Of a DNA stretch of 64,000 bases, positions 9,102-18,097 are shown one piece after another (the stretch's first letter is position 1; each line of letters begins with the position of its first letter). The DNA comes from Psychrobacter immobilis (GTDB taxonomy: Bacteria; Pseudomonadota; Gammaproteobacteria; Pseudomonadales; Moraxellaceae): the NCBI RefSeq assembly GCF_904846065.1, contig NZ_CAJGZV010000001.1, positions 1,922,001 through 1,986,000 of the forward strand, written 5' to 3'. A program made the position numbers and the translations under genes. The notes under the pieces are model-generated. The model saw nothing but the letters and a program-made list of their open reading frames with translations. It ran no database searches and was not told the origin of the DNA.

Positions 9102-10100
9102 TTAACGGCGGCTACTACGCACAAACAGCCAAATAAAGAATGGACCACCAAGCAACGCTAAAACGATGCCAACGGGCACATCCACTGGATAAGCAACATG
9201 CCGCGCCGCGCCATCAATGACGAGTAATAATATCGCGCCAAGCCAGCCAGACCAAATCATGAGGCGCATACGTCCACCACCAAACAGAATAGCCAATAGG
9301 TTTGGCACCATCATGCCAATAAAACCAATGACGCCTGCTAAAGACACCGCTGCCCCTGTTAATAATGCCGAGGCAATCACGACCAAACAACGAACCATAC
9401 CCACCTTGATACCCAAAGATTTAGCAGCGGCTTCACCAAGCATCAGTCCATCCAACTGACGACCTAACGGTAATAAAATTACTAACCCCAATAACATAGA
9501 GACAATCGAATAACGCAGCGGTACAAAGCCCGCTTCCGCCATACTGCCTGACAGCCAATTGGTCGCGGAGCGCAGCACCATGTCATCAGACATGAATAAA
9601 ATCAGGCTGACGACAGCGGCACAAAAAGCACTAATGACAAATCCCAATATCAGCAAGCCCATCTGCCCACCACCCAAAAACCGATGACAAGCGAGAATAA
9701 ATAAACAGACCAATACGCTTCCGGTAAACGCCGCAAGCGGTATCCCAATGCCACCAAACCCCAACGCCAGAACCAAAACAACACCAAGCGCCGCGCCACC
9801 TGATGTACCGATTAAACTTGGGTCCGCTAAAGGATTCTCAAATAAAGCCTGTAATGCTGCACCACTAACTGACAACGCCATACCAACCAGTAATGCCGTC
9901 ACCACACGCGGATAACGCAGCTGCCAGATGGTGTTATCAAGATAATTGGGACTTGACCATTCGCCAAAGCCAATACCAAGCGCCAACCAAATTAGCAATA
10001 CAGATGTGACAGCGGCAGCAATATAGTAGATGCTAGGTTTATGTTTTCTAGTTTGTGTAGGGATAGAAGCAGAAATCGTATTTGCCATGTGAGATGTCAT
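9102..10100 (-). CDS. hmuU: Heme ABC transporter permease, FecCD family
   Basis: Inner-membrane channel of the heme importer, 332 residues with about ten hydrophobic segments. Family hallmarks are visible: LRYPRVVTALLVGMALSVSG near residue 65, ALFENPLADPSLIGTSGGA, GMMVPNLLA and the closing GGPFFIWLF. It stands between the ATPase (adjacent, no spacing) and the binding protein (35 bases upstream), so the importer is complete. Confidence 0.92.
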   Translation of the reverse strand: MTSHMANTISASIPTQTRKHKPSIYYIAAAVTSVLLIWLALGIGFGEWSSPNYLDNTIWQLRYPRVVTALLVGMALSVSGAALQALFENPLADPSLIGTSGGAALGVVLVLALGFGGIGIPLAAFTGSVLVCLFILACHRFLGGGQMGLLILGFVISAFCAAVVSLILFMSDDMVLRSATNWLSGSMAEAGFVPLRYSIVSMLLGLVILLPLGRQLDGLMLGEAAAKSLGIKVGMVRCLVVIASALLTGAAVSLAGVIGFIGMMVPNLLAILFGGGRMRLMIWSGWLGAILLLVIDGAARHVAYPVDVPVGIVLALLGGPFFIWLFVRSSRR

Positions 10101-10135
10101 TTTGTTGAATATGAGATAAATTGTTTTTACTTAGG

Positions 10136-10993
10136 CTATTTTGCTATAGCGTTCAGCTTTTTTAAGACGTCAGGCGAATGCAAGCCGTAACGCAGAAAAT
10201 CATCGGCTGGCCAAAAGTGTACGCCGCCCTTCTTGCCTGCGGCACTTGCTGCAATCTCTGGACGTTTACTAAATTTACTGATCCCGCCAACCACTGCCTG
10301 ATTATGATCGGCAATAATGATTACATCGGGCTTGGCTGCCAGCCAGCCTTCACGTGACATGGGTTTTAACCCAGATACATTGGCAGCATTTATCCCACCC
10401 GCACGGCGAATCAACTCATCCCCTACCGTGTCTTTACCTGCAACGATACGACCATCGTAACTTAATAAATAACGCTTACCCGTCTTTGCCATTGGACTCA
10501 TCCCTGTATTCCAACGCTTCGCAAGCTGCGACCCTTCAGCTTTTCTATCAACGTAACTGCCGATTGATTTAATACTATTGGCAAAGGTGCTTACCTCTTC
10601 TTTGGGCGCGACATTAACGGCTTTAACCTTTAGACCATTTAAGCGCTGATAAATACTCGCAGGCTGCACCATATAACTACCAAGCACCAAATCTGGCTTG
10701 ACCGCCAACACTGACTCGGCAGTGATATTACGGTGCATACCCACGGCTGGTACATTCTTTAACGCTGGATTATGATTGGTCGCATCTTTACCGACCAATT
10801 TATCGGTCGCTCCTAGTGCCACCACGACGTCTGCAACATCGGGGCTCATCGCGACAATACGCTCATAAGCTTGGGCAGAAAGTGAGGGCACGGCAAATGC
10901 GCCAATAATGGCAGCAGTGCTGATAGCCCGACTCATCAATTTTTTATTTATCACTGCGTGAGTGATTACTGTTTTTGATAATGCAGAAGACAT
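10136..10993 (-). CDS. hmuT: Periplasmic heme-binding protein
   Basis: Captures heme in the periplasm and hands it to HmuUV. After a signal peptide (AISTAAIIGAFAVPSLSAQA) the mature protein begins with ERIVAMSPDVADVVVALGA, followed by GMHRNITAESVLAVKPDLVLGS, the class III binding-protein pattern of HmuT/BhuT. I chose the ATG at 10993 because AGGA lies six bases before it; the same frame extends upstream to 11074 with no ribosome site. It is the second gene of the heme operon, about 150 bases after hmuS. Confidence 0.9.
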   Translation of the reverse strand: MSSALSKTVITHAVINKKLMSRAISTAAIIGAFAVPSLSAQAYERIVAMSPDVADVVVALGATDKLVGKDATNHNPALKNVPAVGMHRNITAESVLAVKPDLVLGSYMVQPASIYQRLNGLKVKAVNVAPKEEVSTFANSIKSIGSYVDRKAEGSQLAKRWNTGMSPMAKTGKRYLLSYDGRIVAGKDTVGDELIRRAGGINAANVSGLKPMSREGWLAAKPDVIIIADHNQAVVGGISKFSKRPEIAASAAGKKGGVHFWPADDFLRYGLHSPDVLKKLNAIAK

Positions 10994-11143
10994 AAGCATT
11001 CCTAATTTGCTAACGTAAAAAATGACAGTATTAACAGAACCATTAACGTGTATGAAGCATCCCAAATAACTCACACAACAGCTATGACTTATCCGTTATG
11101 TGAGTGTCAATATCGCAAAATTTACTGATTTTTTATGACGGGT

Positions 11144-12277
11144 TTACACGCTCTCTTCTTCAGTCATAACCACTGGTGCTAAGGCTTCTGCATATGGATA
11201 CGCTTCGATGACCGTCGAGACAATTTGCTGCCAGACTTCAAGCTCAGGCGTGCCTTCAATTCGCTGACCGAACACACTAAAGATACTGACGCCGTGACCA
11301 TCAAAACCTTCGATACAAGTCACGATGCCGTCTTTGGTTGGGCGCTTAACGCTCCACACTTGCGCCAATGCTTTGTCTTTTAAATGCAGCGTAAAGTCAT
11401 TATGGTCTTTATCTAAAATATTGAACCAATCGCCCATACGTTTGAGCGTCTGCACGGTGCCAGTCTGAATCTGCACCAGACCTCTATTACCAACAAATAT
11501 CATAATCGGACATTTCGCATCACGCGCTTGCTCGAAAACCGCTTCGACCGCGCTAATATCAAGCTGCTGCGTCATCTGCTCTGGTGCTTGACGGTAGCTA
11601 CTAGCACGATCAATATCGAGATTTTTTAATAATGAATGAAACTGATGCACATCTGTCATTGCTTGCCAGCCTTGCTGTAGCTGCGTACGCCTCTCTTCAC
11701 TTAATGCCTTGTAACGCCAGTCATTAAGTGGTTCTTGTGCCTCTAACGTCAGCGTCTCATTATTCACCGTTTGCTGCTGCTCCTGAATCATCGCTTGCCA
11801 GCGCGCAATAGTCTCAGCGCTTAACTCTCGTAGATACACTTTATCAATCGCACCGCCTTGCGCGTTATAGAATTGAATACTATAAGAGGGCTTATCGGCG
11901 CGGCTGGTATCCGTTACCGCCAGCATATGCTGCCATTGCCACATAAAAAATCGCAAATCTAAGCCACCCACATTGAGTGCCAATCCCATCTTTTCACCAA
12001 GCTTAAGATTATGATATGGCGCGGTTTTTTCATGCACTGCCAACTCGTTTCTGACAATGCTTTCCATGTCACCAAAGTTTTCAAATTGCTTTAACACGGT
12101 TTTGCACTGATCACCCATATACTGGCTATAAGGGGAGGCTAACATCAGTTCAAACTCGCTGATATCTAATGCAGCCGCTCCTTCTGTGGGAAATAGCATC
12201 GGTGTTTTTGCTTTCAATGCTTGGTACTGTTGCCACAGCTCAGTATTTTTTTTAGTTAACGATAACGGTTGACTCAT
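11144..12277 (-). CDS. hmuS: Hemin-degrading factor, HmuS/ChuS family
   Basis: Cytoplasmic heme-handling and degrading protein and the first gene of the heme operon. Its 377 residues show the internal two-fold repeat of ChuS/HemS: an N-terminal half with YMGDQCKTVLKQFENFGDM and a C-terminal half with HQFHSLLKNLDIDR and IFVGNRGLVQIQTG ahead of the DFTLHLK...VWSVKRP block. The ATG at 12277 follows GGAGA; the frame is open farther upstream, to 12397, but without a ribosome site. The promoter region before it holds two Fur-box-like sites, so heme import and degradation are probably repressed by iron. Confidence 0.9.
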   Translation of the reverse strand: MSQPLSLTKKNTELWQQYQALKAKTPMLFPTEGAAALDISEFELMLASPYSQYMGDQCKTVLKQFENFGDMESIVRNELAVHEKTAPYHNLKLGEKMGLALNVGGLDLRFFMWQWQHMLAVTDTSRADKPSYSIQFYNAQGGAIDKVYLRELSAETIARWQAMIQEQQQTVNNETLTLEAQEPLNDWRYKALSEERRTQLQQGWQAMTDVHQFHSLLKNLDIDRASSYRQAPEQMTQQLDISAVEAVFEQARDAKCPIMIFVGNRGLVQIQTGTVQTLKRMGDWFNILDKDHNDFTLHLKDKALAQVWSVKRPTKDGIVTCIEGFDGHGVSIFSVFGQRIEGTPELEVWQQIVSTVIEAYPYAEALAPVVMTEEESV

Positions 12278-12548
12278 GATGGTCTCCATAAAATAAATAG
12301 CAGTAAAAAAGCCAATGATCTTGGCTATGTAGTATTGAGATATGAACATTTTCAGAAAATAGCAGCGACGATGATGATTGATATTTGATAAAACCAATGC
12401 CTGCTGTACTACAGTGCTTGCAAGGATGCAGCAAGGGTGTATTTATCAAGCAGACTGTTAGCAATTATCGCTGCTAGTTCATCATTTATAATTTTGTATC
12501 TAGGCTTCGGACGAAATCATTATGGCAACATTTTTTCATTTTGTAAAT

Positions 12549-12567
12549 AATAATAATTATCATTTAC
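12549..12567. promoter_or_regulatory. Fur box candidate, hmu promoter, site 1
   Basis: AATAATAATTATCATTTAC agrees with the 19-base Fur consensus GATAATGATAATCATTATC at 14 positions. It lies between the divergent hmuS and hmuR-like genes. Confidence 0.65.
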
Positions 12568-12572
12568 ATCTT

Positions 12573-12585
12573 GATAATTATTATC
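12573..12585. promoter_or_regulatory. Fur box candidate, hmu promoter, site 2
   Basis: GATAATTATTATC is a perfect 6-1-6 hexamer palindrome, the minimal Fur recognition unit, five bases from site 1. Two adjacent sites suggest polymerised Fur binding over both promoters. Confidence 0.7.
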
Positions 12586-12739
12586 TTTTGAAATACTATG
12601 TCTGAGCTTTGTTGCTTAATCTAGTGAATCAAGTAACCAAACCTTTAATAATTAATACTATGAAAAGGTCGCTTTAGATCGCTCTTTTTGTAGAAAAAGG
12701 TCTTTAAGTAACACGACTTTCTTACTCTCTCTTTTTACG

Positions 12740-14935
12740 ATGGCTGTTTTATTTATGTCAATTTTAGCGTTTGATTTATCGTTGACTCATATGGGACTAA
12801 ACACCCATCCCTCACTGCTACGTCGTAGCCCATTAGCCATAAGTGTGGCATTAGCATTGTTTGCATTCACGTCAGTTTCAGCCCAAGCAGCGCCAATTTT
12901 CGCAGAGACTAATGGTGATATGCCTGACGATGCAGCCATGCCGAGCACACGTTTAGACCCAATCGTAGTAACGGCGACTCGCTCTGAGCGCGCTTTAAGT
13001 GATTCGCCAGTTGCCCTGCAAGTACTCAGTCGCCAGCAGCTCGATGACAACCATGCTCATACTTTAAAAGAAGCGCTGGCCTTGTTGCCCAATGTCTACT
13101 TACGTGAAGTCCACGGCAAGACAGGTTACGAAGTCAGCATGCAAGGCTTCACAGGTGATCAAGTATTGGTGTTGATTGACGGTTTACCGATTACGGCAAG
13201 CACTGGCTCGACAGTAAACTTGAATCAGTATATGAATATGGATATCGAACAGATAGAGGTGGTGCAAGGAGCGGCGTCAGCGCAGTTTGGTAGCGCGGCG
13301 ATGGGCGGCGTCATTAATATCATCACCAAACCTATTGGCGCGACAACAGGACATATCACCACCGAGATTGCCAGCAATGGGCAGCAAAATCCATCTGGTA
13401 AAAAGCTAGATGCCAATAAGCGCTATGTAGAAGCCAGCGTGGAAGGGGCATTGGATAAAAACCAGCGCTTTCACGCGCGTCTATCAGGCTCGTATCTGGA
13501 CAATGATGGCTTAAGCTTAGACCATGAAGCATGGCCCAGATTAAAAGATGCCAGCGAACAATCACAAGTCAGTGCCCGCCTCAGCTACCGCCCTGACGGT
13601 AACGATACATCAGGTAATAACAATGACCGCAACGATAGCCGACTGGTCAAAAATTCTCAATATTGGCTAGAAGCCAGCCACTATAAAGAAGACGATATCA
13701 GCCGTTTTAATTATTATGTCGCGCCGCGCTATTTGGCACAGCAAAGAGATGAACACATCAGCAAGCAGCGCTTTAGTATCGGTGCGCGCGCTGATATCGC
13801 GCCGCATGTCGATGATCGCAGCAAGACTTATCGATTGTCCGCTCAAGCGCTGCATAAGGAATATCAAAGCGAATCCAATACTAAAACGCAGCAAGCCATC
13901 ACTAGTGCCCGTGATACAGACATTAGTACGACGTTGGCACAAGCCCAGCTCGACTTACCTGAGCTATTGCTATCCGATAAGCACCTTCATCTTATCCAAG
14001 TCGGCGGTCAGGTTCAGCAAGACAAGTTAAGCCAAACGAAAAACCAAGTCAGCGAGCTTATCAGCGATGACGTCAGCCGTAATGTCGGTGAGCTGTATCT
14101 ACAAGATGATTGGCTGATTGGCGATAACTGGGAAGTGTTGAGCGGTATTCGCTATCAAAACGATGAAGACTTTGGTGGTCATACGGCGCCGAAAGTATCA
14201 CTTAAATACAACCATTTGGATGCCAGCGGTCGTGACCATGTCTTTCGTAGCAGTATTGGCGGTGGTTATCGCGTGCCCAACCTGAAAGAACGCTACTACG
14301 TCTTTGACCATAGCAATTTGGGTTATAAAGTCATGGGAAATCCTGACTTGCAGCCTGAAACCTCAACCAGTTACCAGATCGGCTATCAAGGTCAACTGAG
14401 CGACACCATGAATTTGACGGTCAATGGTTTTTATAACGAGATAGATGACCTGATCCAAACCGATGAAGACAACGCTACCTTCGACGGTAACATCGCCATT
14501 TATAAATATATGAACGTCGATAGTGCCAAAACTTATGGCGGCGATATTGGCCTTGACTGGCAAGTGGACGAGCGCGCCAAACTGCAAGCCAGCTATGCTT
14601 ATTTAAAAACGCATAACAATGTGACAGATACCGAGCTGACCTATAAGCCCAATCACAAAGCGATGCTGGCACTAGATTATCAGCTTAATGACAAATTACA
14701 GCTGATCCCGCGCCTCAATTATGAATCCAAACAGCTGATTAGTACCAGCGAGCAAGCGTATTCACCGTCTTGGTGGACGCTCGATAGCAAGCTCAATTAT
14801 GACGCAACTGCAAACTTGAGCTTGTATGCAGCGATTAATAATATCTTTGATGTGCAGCGCGCTGTCACCGATACCAGTGACTATCGTCCCATTGATAATC
14901 GCGAGTGGTTACTTGGCGCCAGCTACCATTGGTAA
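12740..14935 (+). CDS. TonB-dependent heme/hemoglobin receptor (HmuR-like)
   Basis: Outer-membrane heme receptor. It has a signal region (LLRRSPLAISVALALFAF...AQA), a TonB-box area around DPIVVTATRSERAL, a plug domain with VLIDGLPI and VVQGAASAQFGSAAMGGVINIITK, then a beta-barrel ending in an aromatic residue (YHW). In the barrel KERYYVFDHSNLGY followed by GNPDLQPE matches the FRAP/YRAP-(His)-NPDL signature of heme receptors such as HmuR. The start is uncertain: ATGs at 12740, 12755 and 12791 all lack a clear ribosome site, and 12791 gives the most normal signal peptide. It is divergent from hmuSTUV and followed by a HmuY-like lipoprotein. The HmuR-like subfamily is inference from the motif and neighbours. 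Confidence 0.85.
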   Translation: MAVLFMSILAFDLSLTHMGLNTHPSLLRRSPLAISVALALFAFTSVSAQAAPIFAETNGDMPDDAAMPSTRLDPIVVTATRSERALSDSPVALQVLSRQQLDDNHAHTLKEALALLPNVYLREVHGKTGYEVSMQGFTGDQVLVLIDGLPITASTGSTVNLNQYMNMDIEQIEVVQGAASAQFGSAAMGGVINIITKPIGATTGHITTEIASNGQQNPSGKKLDANKRYVEASVEGALDKNQRFHARLSGSYLDNDGLSLDHEAWPRLKDASEQSQVSARLSYRPDGNDTSGNNNDRNDSRLVKNSQYWLEASHYKEDDISRFNYYVAPRYLAQQRDEHISKQRFSIGARADIAPHVDDRSKTYRLSAQALHKEYQSESNTKTQQAITSARDTDISTTLAQAQLDLPELLLSDKHLHLIQVGGQVQQDKLSQTKNQVSELISDDVSRNVGELYLQDDWLIGDNWEVLSGIRYQNDEDFGGHTAPKVSLKYNHLDASGRDHVFRSSIGGGYRVPNLKERYYVFDHSNLGYKVMGNPDLQPETSTSYQIGYQGQLSDTMNLTVNGFYNEIDDLIQTDEDNATFDGNIAIYKYMNVDSAKTYGGDIGLDWQVDERAKLQASYAYLKTHNNVTDTELTYKPNHKAMLALDYQLNDKLQLIPRLNYESKQLISTSEQAYSPSWWTLDSKLNYDATANLSLYAAINNIFDVQRAVTDTSDYRPIDNREWLLGASYHW

Positions 14936-15037
14936 GCCCTTGATTCACAATCATTCTAAAGCAAATGTATTTGTACCGCTATTTTTCCCCTTATTTTGTA
15001 CCCTCTATCTGAAACCACAACCTTCAAGGAAGCTGAT

Positions 15038-16312
15038 ATGACCCCCATTTTCCCAGCAGTTCACACCAAGCCGACCAAATTGGCATTACTGTTTAGTGGC
15101 AGTATTTTAGCACTCAGCATGACCGGTTGCGGAGGCGGCAGTGATGGCTCGAGTAGTGGCAATACCGGAAATGGCGATAATGGTGGTAACACGCCGCCTG
15201 TTAGCACTGCCAGCTTTAGCGAAACGGCCACTTGGCAAGTCACCAATCTAGCGCCTAATACTGCGACCTGTTATGACTTTGATGCCAAAGCTGAAAGCTC
15301 GTGTGCTGAGGATAAATGGGATATCAAGTTTGATAACCAAGCGCGTTCGGTCAAGCTTTGGTCAAATAGTGGTGATTCTGGCGATGGTAAAGGCGGCGTT
15401 TTTGGTTTAATCGATTGGTCAGATCTGAGTCGTTATAGCAATGCAACTCAAGATCCTGATACCAGTCGTGATATTACCATGCACTACAATGAAGACCGTA
15501 GTGGTGGCATTTTTGATGCACAGCCTTGGTTTGAATACAATTTAAAAGACAACCATCAGCTCTACCCGAACAATCGTGTCTACCTTGTCACCACAGATAA
15601 TAGCAGCGCCATGACAGACAGCAGCGTCCAGCAGCCTATTTATGCCATGCAGATTACCAACTACTATAATAATGCTGGAACCTCGGGCTACCCTACTCTG
15701 CGCTGGATTGATACGGCGCTACCGAACAAGGTGCAGACGAAAACCATCGATGCCTCAAACAATGATAACTGGGTCTATTTTGATCTAACCACAGGACAAA
15801 GTAGCACCGATAAAAACAGCACTTGGCAGATTGGTTTTAAGCGTAATAGTGTTATTTTAAATGGTGGCGATTCTGCAATTGGCACTCATAAAGGCAAAGT
15901 TGGTGGCTTCTTATCAAAAACACCAATAGGGTATTATGATGATAAAGGTGAGCCCATTGTCAGCAAGTTTATAACCGATGGTAGTGCGGCAACTTTAACC
16001 GACCTTACCAACACCGCTGTGTACGATAAACCGATGAGTGCCAGAAGCTGGGTCATTGATAGTAAAGGCTCGGATCTCAATCCTGCTTATACGGGTAATT
16101 TCCCGAACCTAGACTTTGGCTGGTATACCTACAATGGCATGACCCATCAACTAAATGCCAAAGCGGTTGACAGCGCTCAAGGCGCGCTCATTAGATCCGC
16201 TGAAGGCAATAGCTATGCCCGCGTGCGTTTGGATAAAATCAATTACCCTGATAGCTCAGCGACGACTGCGACCTCATGGGAATTTAAAATAGACATTCAA
16301 CCTGCTCCTTAA
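15038..16312 (+). CDS. HmuY-like heme-binding lipoprotein with two HmuY repeats
   Basis: Probably a surface or periplasmic hemophore partner of the receptor just upstream. The ATG at 15038 follows AAGGA. A hydrophobic signal ends in SMTGC, so Cys31 is the likely lipid anchor, followed by a Gly/Ser/Asn linker. The rest looks like two copies of the HmuY fold: the first around CYDFD...DKWDIKF (residues about 78-98) with VKLWSNSG, the second around VYFDLTTG...TWQIGFKR (about 250-268) with VILNGG. In both, Asp/Phe-rich strands precede W-x-I-x-F. HmuY was defined in Porphyromonas as a single-domain protein of about 140 mature residues. A duplicated form in a gammaproteobacterium, paired with a HmuR-like receptor, is unusual. 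Confidence 0.78.
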   Translation: MTPIFPAVHTKPTKLALLFSGSILALSMTGCGGGSDGSSSGNTGNGDNGGNTPPVSTASFSETATWQVTNLAPNTATCYDFDAKAESSCAEDKWDIKFDNQARSVKLWSNSGDSGDGKGGVFGLIDWSDLSRYSNATQDPDTSRDITMHYNEDRSGGIFDAQPWFEYNLKDNHQLYPNNRVYLVTTDNSSAMTDSSVQQPIYAMQITNYYNNAGTSGYPTLRWIDTALPNKVQTKTIDASNNDNWVYFDLTTGQSSTDKNSTWQIGFKRNSVILNGGDSAIGTHKGKVGGFLSKTPIGYYDDKGEPIVSKFITDGSAATLTDLTNTAVYDKPMSARSWVIDSKGSDLNPAYTGNFPNLDFGWYTYNGMTHQLNAKAVDSAQGALIRSAEGNSYARVRLDKINYPDSSATTATSWEFKIDIQPAP

Positions 16313-16334
16313 CACTTTACTGTTCGACTTTAGC

Positions 16335-16387
16335 TCGCCCAACCCTTTTTTGTAAGCTATCAAACCTTGCAAAAATAGGTTGGGCGA
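16335..16387 (+). terminator. Hairpin after the HmuY-like gene, possible terminator
   Basis: TCGCCCAACC pairs with GGTTGGGCGA, and inside it TTTTGTAAG pairs with CTTGCAAAA, a long two-part stem. It lacks a T-run after the stem, so it may be a 3'-end stabiliser rather than a classical terminator. Confidence 0.5.
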
Positions 16388-16521
16388 TAACGTTTATACA
16401 CAGTCTAAGAGTCACCACTGCCAAGCATTACAAGAAAGCTATTAGTCATTCGATAACACCAGTCCTTTTAGGATTGTAAATAAATTAACGTATGGTATAT
16501 TATCGTAATCAAAACCTAAAT

Positions 16522-16540
16522 GACATTAATAATCATTAAT
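16522..16540. promoter_or_regulatory. Fur box candidate before the DUF2470-SIP gene
   Basis: GACATTAATAATCATTAAT agrees with the 19-base Fur consensus at 14 positions, 120 bases upstream of the start codon. Confidence 0.6.
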
Positions 16541-16662
16541 ATTTGAATGTTTTATGCTTATTAACTATTATATTTCCATCTTGCCCTTAATCAGCAGCCA
16601 ATCATTTATTAATTAAAAATTTTGCTGAACAATTATTTGAATTTTGGCTTGGATGACATTTT

Positions 16663-17790
16663 ATGGCTCAACCACTTACTCAGTACGATTTCGATAAAAC
16701 GCCGCTCGACATGGCTGACAAAGCCCAGTTTATGAGTCATGTCAATGAAGAGCATCAAGATGAACTCGCGATGTTTATCAATGCCTTTACTACCACGGCA
16801 GTGAGTGAGCACGAGATCGCCTCGATAGCAGAGCTGTATACTGATGGGATACTAATGGATGTCACAACCGCCCATCATGACAACGATACCTTAACAAACA
16901 GCAGCAAGCTCAGCCGTCAATATTTTATCGATTTTACAGTTCCTATTAGTGACTCTATGACGCTACAAGAGCAATATATAACGCTATTGCAAACATCTGC
17001 CAATAAGCTTGGCAAGCGCACGATTAAGCTTCAAGAACAGCGTTTTACAGTCATTAATGGCTATTATGCCAGCCCCAATATGTATCGACTGCTGGTAACC
17101 GCACCCGATACTACGCCACTCACTCATCCGGGCTACGCGTATTTGTTTGAGCTAAATGCGGACGGTCTATCTGCTACAAAACACCAGCCCAAAGATAGCG
17201 ACAAACCTTTGCAGCGCTACTATACCTTGCGAAAAGCATGGCGAGATTCGAGCAGCTCGTCCGTCCAAGCGTGGATAGATGTCTACATTCACGGCGACAC
17301 GGCAGGAGGCAGTTGGGCGCGCGCACTTAACTGTGGCAGTCAAATCAAAACAGTACGTGAATATCCAGAGAAGATAGAACATCTCAGCACTGGTCAGTGC
17401 TTACTCATCTGTGATGAAACCTCCTTGCCTACGGTGGCCAATCTATTGGAAAACTGGCAGAATCCATTGCCGCCCCTCGTCATAGCCATCACTAATGATC
17501 CAGAGGACATTCGTTATCTACATACCCTAACGCTCAGTAATCCACTACGCCACGAGGCGCATTTTTTGCAAGATAATGTGTGCCAGCTGATTAATACCCC
17601 AACAACTGATATTACAGAGCAAATAATGGCATTATTAAATACGCAATTTGCGCGACTGCCTGTCAAAATTGACAAAGTATGGGGCGCGCTGGAAGCAGCG
17701 GATATCAAATTATTGCGACAGCAACTAAAGGCAACCCTTGGGTTATCACGTCAGGATATGGTCATTAAAGTCTACTGGCGTGCGCAATAA
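16663..17790 (+). CDS. Siderophore-interacting protein with N-terminal DUF2470 domain
   Basis: Probably a cytoplasmic flavin reductase that releases iron from an imported siderophore or acts on heme. Residues about 20-110 resemble DUF2470, the domain at the C-terminus of HugZ/HutZ heme-utilisation proteins (FMSHVNEEHQDELAMFINAF). Residues about 120-370 are SIP/ViuB-like: a flavin-binding barrel with YRLLVTAPD and RYYTLRKAWRDSS, the IDVYIHGDTAGGSWARAL segment, then the NAD(P)H-binding half with LLICDETSLPTVANLLENW. The family-typical LRxYT flavin motif is here RYYTLR. The Fur site upstream and the neighbouring receptors support a role in iron release. Joining a heme-linked and a siderophore-linked domain is noteworthy. 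Confidence 0.8.
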   Translation: MAQPLTQYDFDKTPLDMADKAQFMSHVNEEHQDELAMFINAFTTTAVSEHEIASIAELYTDGILMDVTTAHHDNDTLTNSSKLSRQYFIDFTVPISDSMTLQEQYITLLQTSANKLGKRTIKLQEQRFTVINGYYASPNMYRLLVTAPDTTPLTHPGYAYLFELNADGLSATKHQPKDSDKPLQRYYTLRKAWRDSSSSSVQAWIDVYIHGDTAGGSWARALNCGSQIKTVREYPEKIEHLSTGQCLLICDETSLPTVANLLENWQNPLPPLVIAITNDPEDIRYLHTLTLSNPLRHEAHFLQDNVCQLINTPTTDITEQIMALLNTQFARLPVKIDKVWGALEAADIKLLRQQLKATLGLSRQDMVIKVYWRAQ

Positions 17791-18097
17791 TCATTATGTT
17801 TTTTATAAGTGGCATTTTTTATAAACAGCAAGCATTTAATAAGTAGCAAACATTTAGTCATAAACAGAAAGCATTTAGCCACTTACCAACCACTTGTGCT
17901 GACTGCTAAATTGAGCTAATAACAATCGTTGCTGCTGGTATAGCGCGACTTATCAACTTTAGACGACTTACTACTTTGCCTAACAAAAACGTACACTTAA
18001 CACGATAAAAATATATTGAGATTTAATCCAGTAATATATTGTAATGAAAATGATTATCATTATAATAAGCATTTAATCTTATGTGCTGGAAATATTC
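17791..18097. other. Spacer before the first siderophore receptor
   Basis: No gene. The first part (17815-17885) carries two loose direct copies of an ATAAACAG-AAGCATTTA motif of no known function; the right end holds the Fur box. Confidence 0.55.
18046..18064. promoter_or_regulatory. Fur box before the siderophore receptor
   Basis: GAAAATGATTATCATTATA agrees with the Fur consensus at 16 of 19 positions and lies 34 bases before the receptor start. Confidence 0.78.

Larger units (their letters stand above)
12278..12739. other. Divergent hmuS/hmuR control region
   Basis: The 460 bases between two divergent heme operons contain no convincing gene (a 70-codon minus-strand frame is a shadow). 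The middle is very AT-rich and carries two Fur-box-like sites at 12549-12567 and 12573-12585. Confidence 0.7.
16313..16662. other. Spacer after the HmuY-like gene
   Basis: No gene seen. It holds a hairpin at 16335-16387 and a Fur-box-like palindrome at 16522-16540, then an AT-rich leader to the SIP gene. Confidence 0.6.

Noticed and set aside
14363..14672. Minus-strand frames inside the heme receptor gene
   Set aside because: Shadows of the barrel-coding region.
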